A stretch of 64,000 nucleotides of DNA from Saprospiraceae bacterium (GTDB taxonomy: Bacteria > Bacteroidota > Bacteroidia > Chitinophagales > Saprospiraceae). The position numbers and the translations under genes are program-made. Each line of letters begins with the position of its first letter. Position 1 is the first letter of the stretch. The DNA lies in NCBI GenBank assembly GCA_019187365.1, contig JABARE010000002.1, positions 124,001 to 188,000 of the forward strand, given 5' to 3'. Under the pieces are notes generated by a model that worked only from the letters and a program-made list of their open reading frames with translations, did no database searches and was not told where the DNA came from. This document shows positions 30,126 through 39,131 of the stretch, in pieces.

Positions 30126-32252
30126 ATGGGAATGATCTCTAGTATCCGGAAACGCCTGTGGATCGTCACCGTGCTCATGGCCCTGGCTTTGTTGGGCTTC
30201 ATTGTAATGGACATGACCTCCGGTGGCTCATCCAGCCTCATTGGCAATCCGGACACGGTGGGCAGCGTCGCCGGGGAGGAGTTGAGCTGGCGCGAGTTCC
30301 AGCAAACGGAACGGGTGCTGTACAACAACGCCGACGTCGACTATTTTGGTCGCAAGGACTACCTCTGGAACCAATTCATCGAAAAGGTCATTCTCGACAA
30401 AGAAGCCGTCCACAACGGTACAGGGGTGAGCGAAGCCGAACTGCAGGAACTTCAGTTTGGTTACAACCTTTCCCCGGTCATCCAGCGCAATTTCCGCGAT
30501 CCCAATACGGGTCAGGTCAACCGCGAGCAACTCAACTTTTTCAAGCAGGGTCTCGAAGACGAGAGCCTCGACCCGCAGTACCGGGATTTCTGGCTGGTTC
30601 AACAAAAGCAGGTCATCCAGGACCGCATGAATGCCAAATTGAGCAACCTCGTTTCCCGCTCCCTCTACATGCCCAATTTCATGATCGAGCGCAATCAGTA
30701 CGAGAGCAATCTGAGGCTCGACTTTGCCTATGGATTGGTATCCTATAACGTCATCAACGAAGAGGACGTCGTGATCGAAGAAAGCGATTACGAAGCCATG
30801 CGCAAGGAGAAGGAGGCTTCAATCCAGACAAAAGAAGAAACCCGAACGGTGAAATTGGCAGTGCTCGACATCATCCCGTCCGCTGAAGACTCTGCCAGCC
30901 TGCGCGATGCCGTTGCCGCCAAAACCGAGGCATTCAAAACGGCCACCGACGATTCGAGCTTTGTGGTCAGCAACCTGGGCACTTGGGAAGACGCCTATAA
31001 GTCGGCTTTTGAATTGACCCCGACGATTCAGGAAATAGCATTTCTGGCGCCGGTCGGCGATGTATTGGGACCATACGTCGACGAAGGGGAGTTCCGAATC
31101 ACCAAAATACTCGACCGCAAGCCACTGCCCGATTCAGTTCGCGCAAGCCACATACTGGTCCGCGTTCAAACGCGCGAGCAATACCTCGCTGCCGTGTCCC
31201 TGCTGGATAGCCTGCGCAACCTCGTAGAGACGGGCCAGGGTCGCTTCGATTCTCTGGCCATGAAGTTCAGCCAGGACCCGGGGTCGGCGATCAAAGGGGG
31301 AGACCTCGGCTTTACTACACCGGGAAAAATGGTCAAGCCATTCAACGATGCCATTTTCTTCCAAATGAAAGAGGGCGACCTCAAAATGGTGCTCACCCAG
31401 TTTGGCGTTCACCTGATCCTGCTCAACGAAGCGGCATATAGCAGCAATACGATGGGCGTCCACCTCGCAACGATTGGGGAAACCATCATTCCCGGAGATG
31501 AGGTGACCAATGGATTGTTCGATTTTGCCCAAACCATTATTCAGGAGAACCGGACACTGGATGCCCTCGAACAGGCACTTTCTAAGGACGGTCGCTATTC
31601 CCTGCAAGTCGTAGGAAACCTCTTTGAGAATACCTACCAGGTCAACCAATTTGGTGCATTTGCCAACAATACCGTTCGCGAAATTGTCCGCTGGGCATAT
31701 TTAAAAAATACCCAGGTCGGCGACGTAAGTCCCGAGGTTTACGACCTTCAGGAGGAAACCAAGAAATTTACCAACAAATACGTCATTGTCGGACTTTCAG
31801 AAATCGTGCCCAAGGGCATTGCCTCCATCGAACCATTCCGCAACCAGCTCAAGAGCGAAATACTAAAGCGCAAGCGCTTTGAAAAGATCAAGGAGCGGAT
31901 CGGCGAGGTCAGGGAACTGGGTCTGGTCCTTGGAGAGTATACCGTGGGATCCATTGATACTTCTTTTGATACCTCTCCCTACTCCGGGTACATCAACAAC
32001 CTGGGTGAGGAGATACGGGTCGTTTCGAGTCTGGTGAAACTGGAGGAAGGACAAACCTCCCAGCCTCTCATGGGTGAAAAGGGCGTATTGGTCTGCAAGC
32101 TGCTCAGGAAGCAGATACCCGGTCCTCCTTCAAACCTGGACGCATTCAGAGCATTCTTCGTTCACCCGGCGAAAAACGTCGCCATGAACTACCTGATGCC
32201 TTCCCTGAAAGAGCAATACCGGATAAAAGATTACCGCAGCAAGTTCTTCTAA
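30126..32252 (+). CDS. PpiD/SurA-like peptidyl-prolyl isomerase
   Basis: The protein has 708 residues. A short cytoplasmic N-terminus is followed by one membrane anchor (about 11-28, LWIVTVLMALALLGFIVM), then a SurA_N/PpiD chaperone region (about 35-330). A single parvulin-type rotamase domain follows (about 338-435), with RASHILVRV, FSQDPGSAIKGGDLGF and FGVHLILL. A C-terminal chaperone-like region covers about 440-708. It is thus an inner-membrane-anchored periplasmic folding factor like PpiD, which helps outer-membrane and secreted proteins fold. Such a factor fits a cell that exports very large T9SS proteins. The start is preceded by a -7 element at 30042. Confidence 0.9.
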   Translation: MGMISSIRKRLWIVTVLMALALLGFIVMDMTSGGSSSLIGNPDTVGSVAGEELSWREFQQTERVLYNNADVDYFGRKDYLWNQFIEKVILDKEAVHNGTGVSEAELQELQFGYNLSPVIQRNFRDPNTGQVNREQLNFFKQGLEDESLDPQYRDFWLVQQKQVIQDRMNAKLSNLVSRSLYMPNFMIERNQYESNLRLDFAYGLVSYNVINEEDVVIEESDYEAMRKEKEASIQTKEETRTVKLAVLDIIPSAEDSASLRDAVAAKTEAFKTATDDSSFVVSNLGTWEDAYKSAFELTPTIQEIAFLAPVGDVLGPYVDEGEFRITKILDRKPLPDSVRASHILVRVQTREQYLAAVSLLDSLRNLVETGQGRFDSLAMKFSQDPGSAIKGGDLGFTTPGKMVKPFNDAIFFQMKEGDLKMVLTQFGVHLILLNEAAYSSNTMGVHLATIGETIIPGDEVTNGLFDFAQTIIQENRTLDALEQALSKDGRYSLQVVGNLFENTYQVNQFGAFANNTVREIVRWAYLKNTQVGDVSPEVYDLQEETKKFTNKYVIVGLSEIVPKGIASIEPFRNQLKSEILKRKRFEKIKERIGEVRELGLVLGEYTVGSIDTSFDTSPYSGYINNLGEEIRVVSSLVKLEEGQTSQPLMGEKGVLVCKLLRKQIPGPPSNLDAFRAFFVHPAKNVAMNYLMPSLKEQYRIKDYRSKFF

Positions 32253-32339
32253 TCCCACGTCTATTTTGCGGGTTTGTTTGCGTCTTGCCGTTCCCCCGGG
32301 GTAGCGGCAATGTTTGACACCGGATTGCGTTACAATGAA

Positions 32340-32975
32340 ATGGCGGCAGGTAAAGGTAAATTCGTGGGCTTTGCAATAGCATGTTGTTGTGTACTTGCCT
32401 GCAAAGAGAGCCGGACCATCGAGACCCGTTACGAAACCGGAGAGCGCCACGAGGTGTACGACGTGCTGGTCACCGATACCGGCGAGGTGCGCCACGGCAA
32501 GTACGAGCGGTTCGATCCTTCCGGCGCTCTGCTGGAACGTTCCACATACGACTTGGGCAGAATTCATGGTTTGCGTCAGTTGTTCGAGAACGGCGTGCTG
32601 AAAAGCGAGGAAACCCGGGTTTACGACCGCTACCACGGGCCGTACATTGCCTATTATACGGATGGCACGCACGAGCTTGAGGCCGATTATTCCGAAGACG
32701 AAATGACAGGAGAGGTGCACGTGTTCTACCCTTCTGGAAAAATAAAGGAAAAGGTTACTTTCGAACACAATGCGGAATGGGGGCCGTTTGAAGAGTATTA
32801 CGAAAACGGCAGAACCAAAGCCAAGGGCACTTACCGGCAAAGTGAAGGGCCTGTGGAGCATGGTGAATTGAAATTGTTTGATTCTGCCGGTCAACTCGTG
32901 CGAACGCTTCATTGCGACATGGGTAGGTGTACAACCATATGGAAAAGAGATACAGCATCGCAGTTGCCCTTTTAA
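32340..32975 (+). CDS. YwqK-like (MORN-variant repeat) lipoprotein
   Basis: The start is placed at ATG 32340 because it gives a lipoprotein signal (KFVGFAIACCCVLAC); the frame is open from 32274. The 211-residue product has five or so repeats of about 23 residues with the pattern GxYxxFDPSGxLxE or YYENGRTKAKGTY, the MORN_2 repeats of the YwqK family often labelled toxin-antitoxin YwqK, a label with little experimental support. It is expected to be lipid-anchored in the periplasm or on the surface. Its last 37 bases overlap the start of porQ, so the two are probably translated together. Confidence 0.8.
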   Translation: MAAGKGKFVGFAIACCCVLACKESRTIETRYETGERHEVYDVLVTDTGEVRHGKYERFDPSGALLERSTYDLGRIHGLRQLFENGVLKSEETRVYDRYHGPYIAYYTDGTHELEADYSEDEMTGEVHVFYPSGKIKEKVTFEHNAEWGPFEEYYENGRTKAKGTYRQSEGPVEHGELKLFDSAGQLVRTLHCDMGRCTTIWKRDTASQLPF

Positions 32976-34003
32976 TGTGTGTGCTGACCGGCGGGAGGCT
33001 GTCGGCGCAGACGGGTGGGCGGGAAGTTTTTCCGTTTTTGCAAGCTTCTCCGGGAGCCCGGGTGGCGGCCCTCGGAGGCATGCCCGTTTCCTGGCGTGCC
33101 GGTGATCCGGGGGCGGCCTTTCTCAACCCGTCGCTGCTCACTTCCGATATGAGCGGCTCCCTTCAGTTCAGCAGCACCTCATACTTTGCCGACGTACGGC
33201 TCGGGCACTTTAGCTATGTACATGCCATCGATTCCAACCGGTATACCCTGATGGCCGGAGTGCATTATGCGCGGTACGGAGACATTCCCCGGACAGATGT
33301 GTACGACGTTCAAGGCGGTCAGTTCAGGGCTTCAGATGCAGATTTTTACCTTTCTGCTTCCCGCGCATTTCGGGAGCGCATCATCGTTGGAGCCGGCATT
33401 CACTACATTCACTCCACCCTGGACGCCCATCAATCTCAGGGTCTGGCGTTTTCTGCCGGCGTTTCGTATGCAAACCCGGAACGGCATTATGGTTTGAGCC
33501 TGGTGTTGCGGAACGCGGGATTCCAACTGTCTCCCTACCATCAGCTTCGCGAAGCGCTTCCACTGGAAGTGCAACTCGGCTTCTCAAAGAAGTTGAAGCA
33601 TCTGCCCCTCATTTACCACCTCGGTTTCCGCCACATCGAAAGATGGAACCTGCGCTACGACGATCCCGATCTCAGCGATGGCGACCTGCTTTTTGGTGAG
33701 GAAGAGGAACCCGGAGCTTTTGACCGAACCCTGAGCAATCTGATGCGCCACCTCGTTCTGGGCGTCGAACTCAACATCGGCAAACGGGAAAACTTCTCGC
33801 TCCGATTGGGATATAACCACCTGCGCAACCGCGATCTGTCCGTAGCCGATTACCGCAGCCTGAGCGGACTCTCGGGTGGATTTGGCATCCGCATTTACAA
33901 ATTCCGCTTTGAATACGCTTACTCGGGATACCACATCGCCGGAGGCAGCAGCCAGATCAGCATTCGCACCAACCTCCAACAACTGTTTGGGCGCGACATG
34001 TAA
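32939..34003 (+). CDS. porQ: T9SS outer-membrane protein PorQ
   Basis: The product has 354 residues from ATG 32939 (a start at 32927 is also open). A signal peptide ends near RLSAQ. The mature N-terminus GGREVFPFLQASPGARVAALGG is the PorV/PorQ (UPF0164-like) signature, and the following NPSLLTSDMSGSLQFS and alternating amphipathic strands predict a 14-strand beta-barrel. PorQ works with PorU, PorV and PorZ in the T9SS attachment complex, which removes the C-terminal signal and anchors cargo to A-type lipopolysaccharide. This fits the T9SS cargo genes at 1966, 3613, 11443 and 46141. The overlap with the upstream lipoprotein gene is unusual. Confidence 0.85.
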   Translation: MEKRYSIAVALLMCVLTGGRLSAQTGGREVFPFLQASPGARVAALGGMPVSWRAGDPGAAFLNPSLLTSDMSGSLQFSSTSYFADVRLGHFSYVHAIDSNRYTLMAGVHYARYGDIPRTDVYDVQGGQFRASDADFYLSASRAFRERIIVGAGIHYIHSTLDAHQSQGLAFSAGVSYANPERHYGLSLVLRNAGFQLSPYHQLREALPLEVQLGFSKKLKHLPLIYHLGFRHIERWNLRYDDPDLSDGDLLFGEEEEPGAFDRTLSNLMRHLVLGVELNIGKRENFSLRLGYNHLRNRDLSVADYRSLSGLSGGFGIRIYKFRFEYAYSGYHIAGGSSQISIRTNLQQLFGRDM

Positions 34004-34117
34004 AAGAGTACGGAATATATTTCTGAACTAAACCGGTGCCGGCAGAACGGCATGAAGAGAACTCTTTGTGGTCAGAAAGGAAAATCCGCTTTACCCTTCG
34101 CGAGCACCTGAAATGGC

Positions 34118-35104
34118 TTATTCCTCCTCTTCCTCTTCCCTTCTCCTCTTTTCGTCGTGCCGGTCGTAGGCCCTCAGGATATCCTTGACGAGGCGGTGGC
34201 GGACGACATCCTCGTTGTCGAGGTAAATGGTATCAATGCCAAATATGTTTTGCAACAGCCTGGTAGCCTGCCGCAGTCCGGAAACCTGCTTGTAGGGAAG
34301 GTCGATTTGGGACAGGTCGCCCGTAATGATGCATTTGGCCGAAGGGCCTATTCGGGTGAGAAACATTTTCAACTGCAGCGGTGTACAGTTTTGTGCCTCG
34401 TCGAGAATGATAAAAGCGTGGTCCAGGGTGCGCCCCCGCATAAAGGCGAGCGGGGCGATCTCGATCACCCGGTTCTCCATCAGTTGCGCCAGCCGCTCGG
34501 CAGGGATCATGTCGTCGAGGGCATCGTAAAGCGGCCTCAGGTAGGGATCAATTTTTTCTTTGAGGTCTCCCGGAAGGAAGCCCAGGTTTTCTCCAGCCTC
34601 AATGGCAGGGCGCGTGAGGATGATCTTTTTGACTTCGCGGTTTTTGAGCGCGCGAACCGCCAGGGCCACGGCGGTGTAAGTCTTCCCCGTACCTGCCGGG
34701 CCAATGGCGAACACCACGTCGCTTACCGAACTGGCCTGCACCATGCGTTGCTGATTTTTGGTGCGCGCATAGATGACCCTGCCATCCCGGCCCTGAACGA
34801 GTATGGTCTTGTTTTCGCCCGCAGCCTGCTGTTGCTGAAAGGGGTTTTCCCCCGAAAGCAGATCCTCCACGGTCTGCACTGGCAGTTCCTTGCGTTCTCG
34901 CAGCCAGCGCACCATGGTTTCCATCTTTTCTTTGACCGCCTGGGTGTCTTTTTTCTTCCCGGATATTTTGATCAGGGAACCCCGCGAAGTGATGGTGGCG
35001 TCGGGGTAGGATCGGCGGATCAGGTTTAGCTTGCTGTTGTTCTCTCCGAACAGTTCGACGGGATCGAGGTTTTCTACGGTGAGAATGATTTCACTCTGTG
35101 ACAA
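34118..35104 (-). CDS. phoH: PhoH-family ATPase
   Basis: The protein has 328 residues, like many PhoH proteins. A small N-terminal KH-like segment (about 1-75) is followed by the P-loop ATPase domain with Walker A GPAGTGKT, the [16 protein letters not shown] signature and Walker [10 protein letters not shown]. It ends in an acidic and basic tail ([12 protein letters not shown]). The family is an RNA-linked ATPase often associated with YbeY and RNA processing. The start is a TTG at 35104; no upstream ATG exists in frame, and a promoter -7 element at 35142-35149 leaves a leader of about 30 bases, which supports the TTG. Confidence 0.93.
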   Translation of the reverse strand: MSQSEIILTVENLDPVELFGENNSKLNLIRRSYPDATITSRGSLIKISGKKKDTQAVKEKMETMVRWLRERKELPVQTVEDLLSGENPFQQQQAAGENKTILVQGRDGRVIYARTKNQQRMVQASSVSDVVFAIGPAGTGKTYTAVALAVRALKNREVKKIILTRPAIEAGENLGFLPGDLKEKIDPYLRPLYDALDDMIPAERLAQLMENRVIEIAPLAFMRGRTLDHAFIILDEAQNCTPLQLKMFLTRIGPSAKCIITGDLSQIDLPYKQVSGLRQATRLLQNIFGIDTIYLDNEDVVRHRLVKDILRAYDRHDEKRRREEEEEE

Positions 35105-35141
35105 ATATTTTAGGTTTAACCGGTTTTTAAAATAGTTGCAA

Positions 35142-35149
35142 CAAACTTA
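35142..35149 (-). promoter_or_regulatory. Promoter -7 element TAAGTTTG for phoH
   Basis: This is an exact TAnnTTTG on the minus strand, 38 bases before the TTG start of phoH. Confidence 0.5.
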
Positions 35150-35231
35150 CGGAAAAATAATTCACTTTGGCCTGGTAAAAGAGTAGCCGGGTTGCCCGCA
35201 TCGTAAAAACATCATATAAACTTTACATAAG

Positions 35232-35531
35232 ATGATAACGCGCATTGTCAGTATGCAGTTCCGCATCGGGGAATTGGCCCGGTTTTTGGAGTTATTCGCG
35301 GATGTCCGGGAGCGAATCGTGCATTTTCCAGGCTGCCTCGCGCTGTCCCTGCACCGGAATGCTGTTTGTGAGGAGCAACTCTTTACGATCAGTCTGTGGG
35401 AAAGCCACGAAGCCCTCGAAGCCTACCGGAGCTCGGAACTCTTTAAAGACACCTGGATGCAAACCCGTCAACTTTTTTCCTCCCCCCCAGTTGCCTGGAG
35501 CCTTGAGGAAATGCAAGTCTTTCCCAAATAA
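35232..35531 (+). CDS. Antibiotic biosynthesis monooxygenase (ABM) fold protein
   Basis: The protein has 99 residues. It shows the dimeric alpha/beta-barrel pattern of ABM proteins: first strand TRIVSMQF, FARDVRERIVHFPGCLALSLHR-like helix and strand, then FTISLWESHEALEAYRSSELFKDTW. The family includes heme-degrading and quinol monooxygenases, and many members of unknown role. Heme-degrading members carry an Asn/Trp pair; a Trp is present in the SLWESHEALEAY motif, but I cannot assign the pair. It lies alone between phoH and the nitric oxide reductase gene. Confidence 0.78.
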   Translation: MITRIVSMQFRIGELARFLELFADVRERIVHFPGCLALSLHRNAVCEEQLFTISLWESHEALEAYRSSELFKDTWMQTRQLFSSPPVAWSLEEMQVFPK

Positions 35532-35668
35532 GGGGATTCAATGCACCGCTGAAGGGATGAACGACAACGGCCGGGACCGGTTTGAAAAAATTAATAGGCT
35601 GATTTTAAGTTAAATACGCTTTAGAATGAATGCGTATTCGCGAATTGTTTAAAAAAACTGCACAAAAA

Positions 35669-35702
35669 TTTTGAGGCTCCGCATAATTTCAGACTATATT
35701 TG
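35669..35702 (+). promoter_or_regulatory. norB promoter (-33 TTTTG, -7 TATATTTG)
   Basis: TTTTG at 35669-35673 and TATATTTG at 35695-35702, 21 bases apart, match the Bacteroidota promoter consensus. The start codon of norB follows 129 bases later. Confidence 0.7.
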
Positions 35703-35711
35703 TCTCAAATA
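35697..35711. promoter_or_regulatory. Operator-like inverted repeat over the norB -7 element
   Basis: TATTTG-TCT-CAAATA is a 6-bp inverted repeat overlapping the -7 element. Its reverse strand contains TATTTGAGA (35711-35703), shared with the Rrf2-gene operator and the nrdD leader, so a bound repressor would block norB transcription. The likely repressor is the Rrf2 protein at 38643. Confidence 0.6.
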
Positions 35712-35831
35712 CAGGCAGGCCATAACCCCGCGCCTCTATTTAAGATAGTAACACCTTAAATCCTGAATTTGTCACCTTTTTAAATAACATTACACTTTCT
35801 CAATCTTAAAACGCAATCTAAATCCAAGAGG

Positions 35832-38249
35832 ATGGAAACTAATGGTCAAAATGGGCATCAGAATGGTTCACTCCGGTCGCGGAGCATGAATTACATCATG
35901 AATACGAAGAATTGGCGGGGTCCGCTGATCTTCATATTCATCATTAGCCTGCTGGGAGTAGGCATGATCGGATTCCAAACGTACGTGGATGCACCGCCGA
36001 TGGCCGGATTCAAAGACGACCAGGGCAAGGTGCTGTTCGATTACGAAACCATCGTGCGCGGACAAGAGGTCTTTCACGAAAAGGCGCTGATGGAGTACGG
36101 TAGCTACTTCGGAGATGGCGCCCAGAGGGGTCCGGATTTTACGGCCGAGGCCCTGAACGTCATGGCAAAGCGCATGAACGAGTTTTATGCTGCCGAAGTC
36201 AAAGCCAAAACGGGTGTTGAACCCGACGAGTTTATGCAAAAGCAGCTCGCAGAGCGCGTGAAGAAGGAGTTGAAGCAAAACACCTACAACAAAGGCGAGA
36301 ACCTGGTCGCACTCAACGCCGCACAGACGTATGCTTATCAGGGAGTTGTGAAATACTACCAGGATTTTTACATCGACAACAACGACGGCAAAGGATTCCC
36401 TCCAAAGAACTTCCTCACCGATCGCAACCGCGTTTCCGACCTGGCTTCTTTCTTTTTCTGGGGAGCCTGGGTATGCGTGGTGGAGCGCCCCGGAAACGAT
36501 TTTAGCTATACTCATAACTGGCCCTACGATCCTTATGCAGGAAACACGCCAACCTCTCCCGTCATCCTGTGGAGCGTACTTGGCATGCTGGCCTTTGTGC
36601 TGATGTGCGGTATCGTGCTCTATTTCATCGGACAGTACAACCAGTTGCCGAACAAATTTTTCAAACCTCCAAAGAGAGACCTGTTTACAGTGGAGCGCGT
36701 GGCCAATTTCAAACCCACGCCTTCCCAGAAAGCATCCTACAAGTTTTTTGCAGTAGCCATTCTCCTCTTTGCCGTTCAGGTGGTGGGAGGACTGGTCACG
36801 CTGAATGACTTCATCAACTGGCTTGGCTTTGTCGGCATCAACGTCGCAGACAGCCTACCGGTCAACATCCCCAGAACCTGGCACATTATGCTGTCGCTGT
36901 ACTGGATCTCCACCTGCTGGATCGCTTCTTCCATCTTCATTTTGCCGATCCTCGCCAAAAAGGAAGTCTCAGGACAGTTACCCCTCATCAATACCCTGTT
37001 TGCCGGCCTCTTTATTTTGGTAGCCGGTTCGCTGGTGGGCATGACCCTCGGCCCACTCGGCATGATGGGCGAATGGTGGTATTGGTTCGGACACCAGGGT
37101 TGGGAATTCGTCGATTTTGGAAAAGCATTCCAGGTGTTGCTGATGGGCATCTTTGCCCTGTGGATCGTCGTGGTTTACCGCGGCCTTCGCCCGGCTTTCG
37201 TAAAGGGAGAACCCTGGTCGCTTCCCAAATGGATCATGTATTCCGTTGTTGGCATTCCGCTGCTCTTCCTTTCGGGATTTGTCGCTCAGCCGGACACCAA
37301 TTTCGTCATAGCCGACTTCTGGCGCTGGATGGTCATCCACATGTGGGTTGAAGCATTCTTTGAAGTATTTATTACGGTGATCGTTTCCTATCTCATGGTG
37401 CTCATGGGGCTGGTCAGCCGCAACGCAGCGATCCGCGTAGTGTATTTCGCTACCATACTTTTCCTCGGAACGGGCTTGCTCGGCATTTCGCACAACTTCT
37501 ACTGGAATGCCAAACCCGTTGCCACCATGGCATTGGGCAGCGTGTTTTCCACCCTGCAGTTTGTACCGCTGATCCTTCTGACCGTAGAGGCATGGCGCTT
37601 TAAAAACATGCCCCGCCTGGCAGTTGGCGATGTGGGCCACGACCAGATTAAAGGATTTGGATTTCCTGAGGTGTTCAAGTTCCTCATCGCGGTGAACTTC
37701 TGGAACTTCTTCGGAGCGGGTGTACTCGGGATCATCATCAACCTCCCGATCATGAACTATTTCGAACACGGTACCTACCTCACCGTTAACCATGCCCACG
37801 CCGCCCTGATGGGAGTTTATGGTAACGTGTCCATTGCTGCGCTTTTGTTCGCAAGCCGCCTCATCATCAAACCGGCAGCCTGGAACGAAAAAGTGTTGAA
37901 TATTTCCTTCTGGTCCATCAACATCGGTCTGATGCTCATGGTCATTCTCGACCTGTTCCCGGCTGGTTCCATCCAGTTTAAGGCAGTGGTCGAGCAGGGT
38001 CTCTGGTATGGCCGTTCCTCCGAGTTCATGGATTATGGCATCTTCAAGTCGTTGACCTGGATGCGCGGCATCGGTGCCGTCGTCTTCTTCTTCGGCGGTG
38101 TCATCCCGATCACCTGGTTTATCGTCAGCCGCTGGAATTCTTTGAAAACCAAGACGGCAGACATCCTCGAGATGGACGAAACCATCTCCATGGAAATCCA
38201 GGGCAAGATCAAGGAAGAGCCCATCGACGAGGCCGAATACGTCAAGTAA
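35832..38249 (+). CDS. norB: Quinol-dependent nitric oxide reductase (qNor)
   Basis: The protein has 805 residues and about 14 membrane helices, the size of single-subunit qNor rather than the two-subunit cNor. A first helix is followed by a large periplasmic domain (about 45-215), as in qNor, which resembles NorC without heme c. The catalytic core carries the HMWVEAFFEVF segment, whose histidine and glutamates coordinate and buffer the non-heme iron, with further metal and heme ligand histidines in ISHNFYW and VNHAHAALMG. It reduces 2 NO to N2O with electrons from menaquinol, for detoxification or partial denitrification. The gene has its own promoter and operator and ends at a strong terminator, so it is monocistronic. 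Confidence 0.95.
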   Translation: METNGQNGHQNGSLRSRSMNYIMNTKNWRGPLIFIFIISLLGVGMIGFQTYVDAPPMAGFKDDQGKVLFDYETIVRGQEVFHEKALMEYGSYFGDGAQRGPDFTAEALNVMAKRMNEFYAAEVKAKTGVEPDEFMQKQLAERVKKELKQNTYNKGENLVALNAAQTYAYQGVVKYYQDFYIDNNDGKGFPPKNFLTDRNRVSDLASFFFWGAWVCVVERPGNDFSYTHNWPYDPYAGNTPTSPVILWSVLGMLAFVLMCGIVLYFIGQYNQLPNKFFKPPKRDLFTVERVANFKPTPSQKASYKFFAVAILLFAVQVVGGLVTLNDFINWLGFVGINVADSLPVNIPRTWHIMLSLYWISTCWIASSIFILPILAKKEVSGQLPLINTLFAGLFILVAGSLVGMTLGPLGMMGEWWYWFGHQGWEFVDFGKAFQVLLMGIFALWIVVVYRGLRPAFVKGEPWSLPKWIMYSVVGIPLLFLSGFVAQPDTNFVIADFWRWMVIHMWVEAFFEVFITVIVSYLMVLMGLVSRNAAIRVVYFATILFLGTGLLGISHNFYWNAKPVATMALGSVFSTLQFVPLILLTVEAWRFKNMPRLAVGDVGHDQIKGFGFPEVFKFLIAVNFWNFFGAGVLGIIINLPIMNYFEHGTYLTVNHAHAALMGVYGNVSIAALLFASRLIIKPAAWNEKVLNISFWSINIGLMLMVILDLFPAGSIQFKAVVEQGLWYGRSSEFMDYGIFKSLTWMRGIGAVVFFFGGVIPITWFIVSRWNSLKTKTADILEMDETISMEIQGKIKEEPIDEAEYVK

Positions 38250-38306
38250 GGAACCCGTCGTTCCTTTTCCGGCGACTGAGCCGGGTTGAGGGCTAAAGTA
38301 ATTTGA

Positions 38307-38350
38307 GTGCCTTCCAGGCGACAGAAATCGCCGGAAGGCACTTTTTTTTT
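38307..38350 (+). terminator. Rho-independent terminator after norB
   Basis: A 9-bp stem GTGCCTTCC/GGAAGGCAC extended by an inner GGCG/CGCC pair with one bulged A is followed by nine T. It lies 58 bases past the norB stop. Confidence 0.92.
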
Positions 38351-38606
38351 GCAAAGTCAACGCCGCCCCCCGAACGCGGAACCTTTTCCGGAATTCAATG
38401 GGAGGGGCTCCTGGCCAAAACTATTTTTCCACATTCAAGCCTATGGTTAACCCACCCCCTGGAAAGATGCAAGTTTCTGATTTTGATGAGATTAATGCCG
38501 GGCGTCGGCCGGGGGGACCAGCATCTGAAAGAGTTTTTTAACAACCGGAGAAGTCATTGACGAACCCCAGGCGGAGCAAGAAGGGAATCAAATTATAAAA
38601 AATCAT

Positions 38607-38631
38607 TATATTTGAGATTCGAAAATCTCAA
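38607..38631 (+). promoter_or_regulatory. Promoter and operator of the Rrf2-family gene
   Basis: The -7 element TATATTTG (38607-38614) overlaps a 20-base inverted repeat (38612-38631) with 8-bp arms TTGAGATT/AATCTCAA and a CGAA centre. The start codon is 12 bases further on. This is a typical autorepression layout. The element contains TATTTGAGA at 38609-38617. Confidence 0.7.
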
Positions 38632-38642
38632 TCGTCTCCGTC

Positions 38643-39074
38643 ATGCGCACCTTATCCAGAGCAACCATCTATTGTCTACGGGCGCTGATCTATGTGGCCT
38701 CCAGGAATGAGAAGGATAAATATGTCAGCATCGGTCAGATCTCTGAGGAGCTGCACATTTCATTTCACTTTCTGACCAAAACCTTTCAGACGCTGACCCA
38801 GCAGGGACTGCTGACCAGTCACCGTGGCCCCCAGGGAGGGATCATGCTCAACAAACCCGTGGAGGAGATTTTCCTGATTGACATTGTACTCATGCTCGAG
38901 GGCCAAAACTTTTTCGATAAATGTCTGCTGGGCCTTCCCGGTTGTGGGGAAGCCGAACCCTGTCCGGTGCACAACTTCTGGAAGGACGTAAAAGGAGCGC
39001 TCAAAAAGGAGTTTGAAGAGACCTCTCTTGCCGATTTAGCGGCCGGAATTGCCAACAAGACCATGCGCATATAA
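38643..39074 (+). CDS. Rrf2-family iron-sulfur transcriptional repressor, NsrR-like
   Basis: The protein has 143 residues. An N-terminal winged helix (about 1-75, TIYCLRALIYVAS and SHRGPQGGIML) is followed by a dimerisation helix and three cysteines, Cys94-x6-Cys101-x5-Cys107, the cluster-binding arrangement of IscR, NsrR and RsrR. Rrf2 proteins with a [4Fe-4S] or [2Fe-2S] cluster sense NO, iron or redox state. Its place directly after a nitric oxide reductase gene and before an oxygen-sensitive ribonucleotide reductase, with matching operator motifs at all three, makes an NO-sensing NsrR role likely. It seems to repress itself through the inverted repeat at 38612. Confidence 0.88.
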   Translation: MRTLSRATIYCLRALIYVASRNEKDKYVSIGQISEELHISFHFLTKTFQTLTQQGLLTSHRGPQGGIMLNKPVEEIFLIDIVLMLEGQNFFDKCLLGLPGCGEAEPCPVHNFWKDVKGALKKEFEETSLADLAAGIANKTMRI

Positions 39075-39097
39075 TATTAAAAATTTTTTTGATATGA

Positions 39098-39131
39098 TTT
39101 TGAGCTTAAATGGTTCTTTATCTTAATTTTG
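39098..39131 (+). promoter_or_regulatory. nrdD promoter (-33 TTTG, -7 TAATTTTG)
   Basis: TTTG at 39099-39102 and TAATTTTG at 39124-39131 are 21 bases apart. Transcription from here would give a leader of roughly 190 bases before nrdD. Confidence 0.6.

Larger units (their letters stand above)
35532..35831. other. Upstream region of norB
   Basis: These 300 AT-rich bases hold the norB promoter and its operator-like repeat (35669-35711), followed by a leader of about 120 bases. No coding sequence is seen. Confidence 0.5.
38250..38642. other. Intergenic region: norB terminator and Rrf2-gene promoter
   Basis: These 393 bases contain the terminator at 38307-38350 and the promoter/operator at 38607-38631. 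The middle part (38351-38600) shows no gene or clear structure. Confidence 0.5.

Noticed and set aside
36978..38360. Minus-strand open frame of 460 codons opposite norB
   Set aside because: It is the shadow of the qNor gene; the product is histidine- and aspartate-rich as expected for the complement of membrane-helix codons, and it runs through the norB terminator region.
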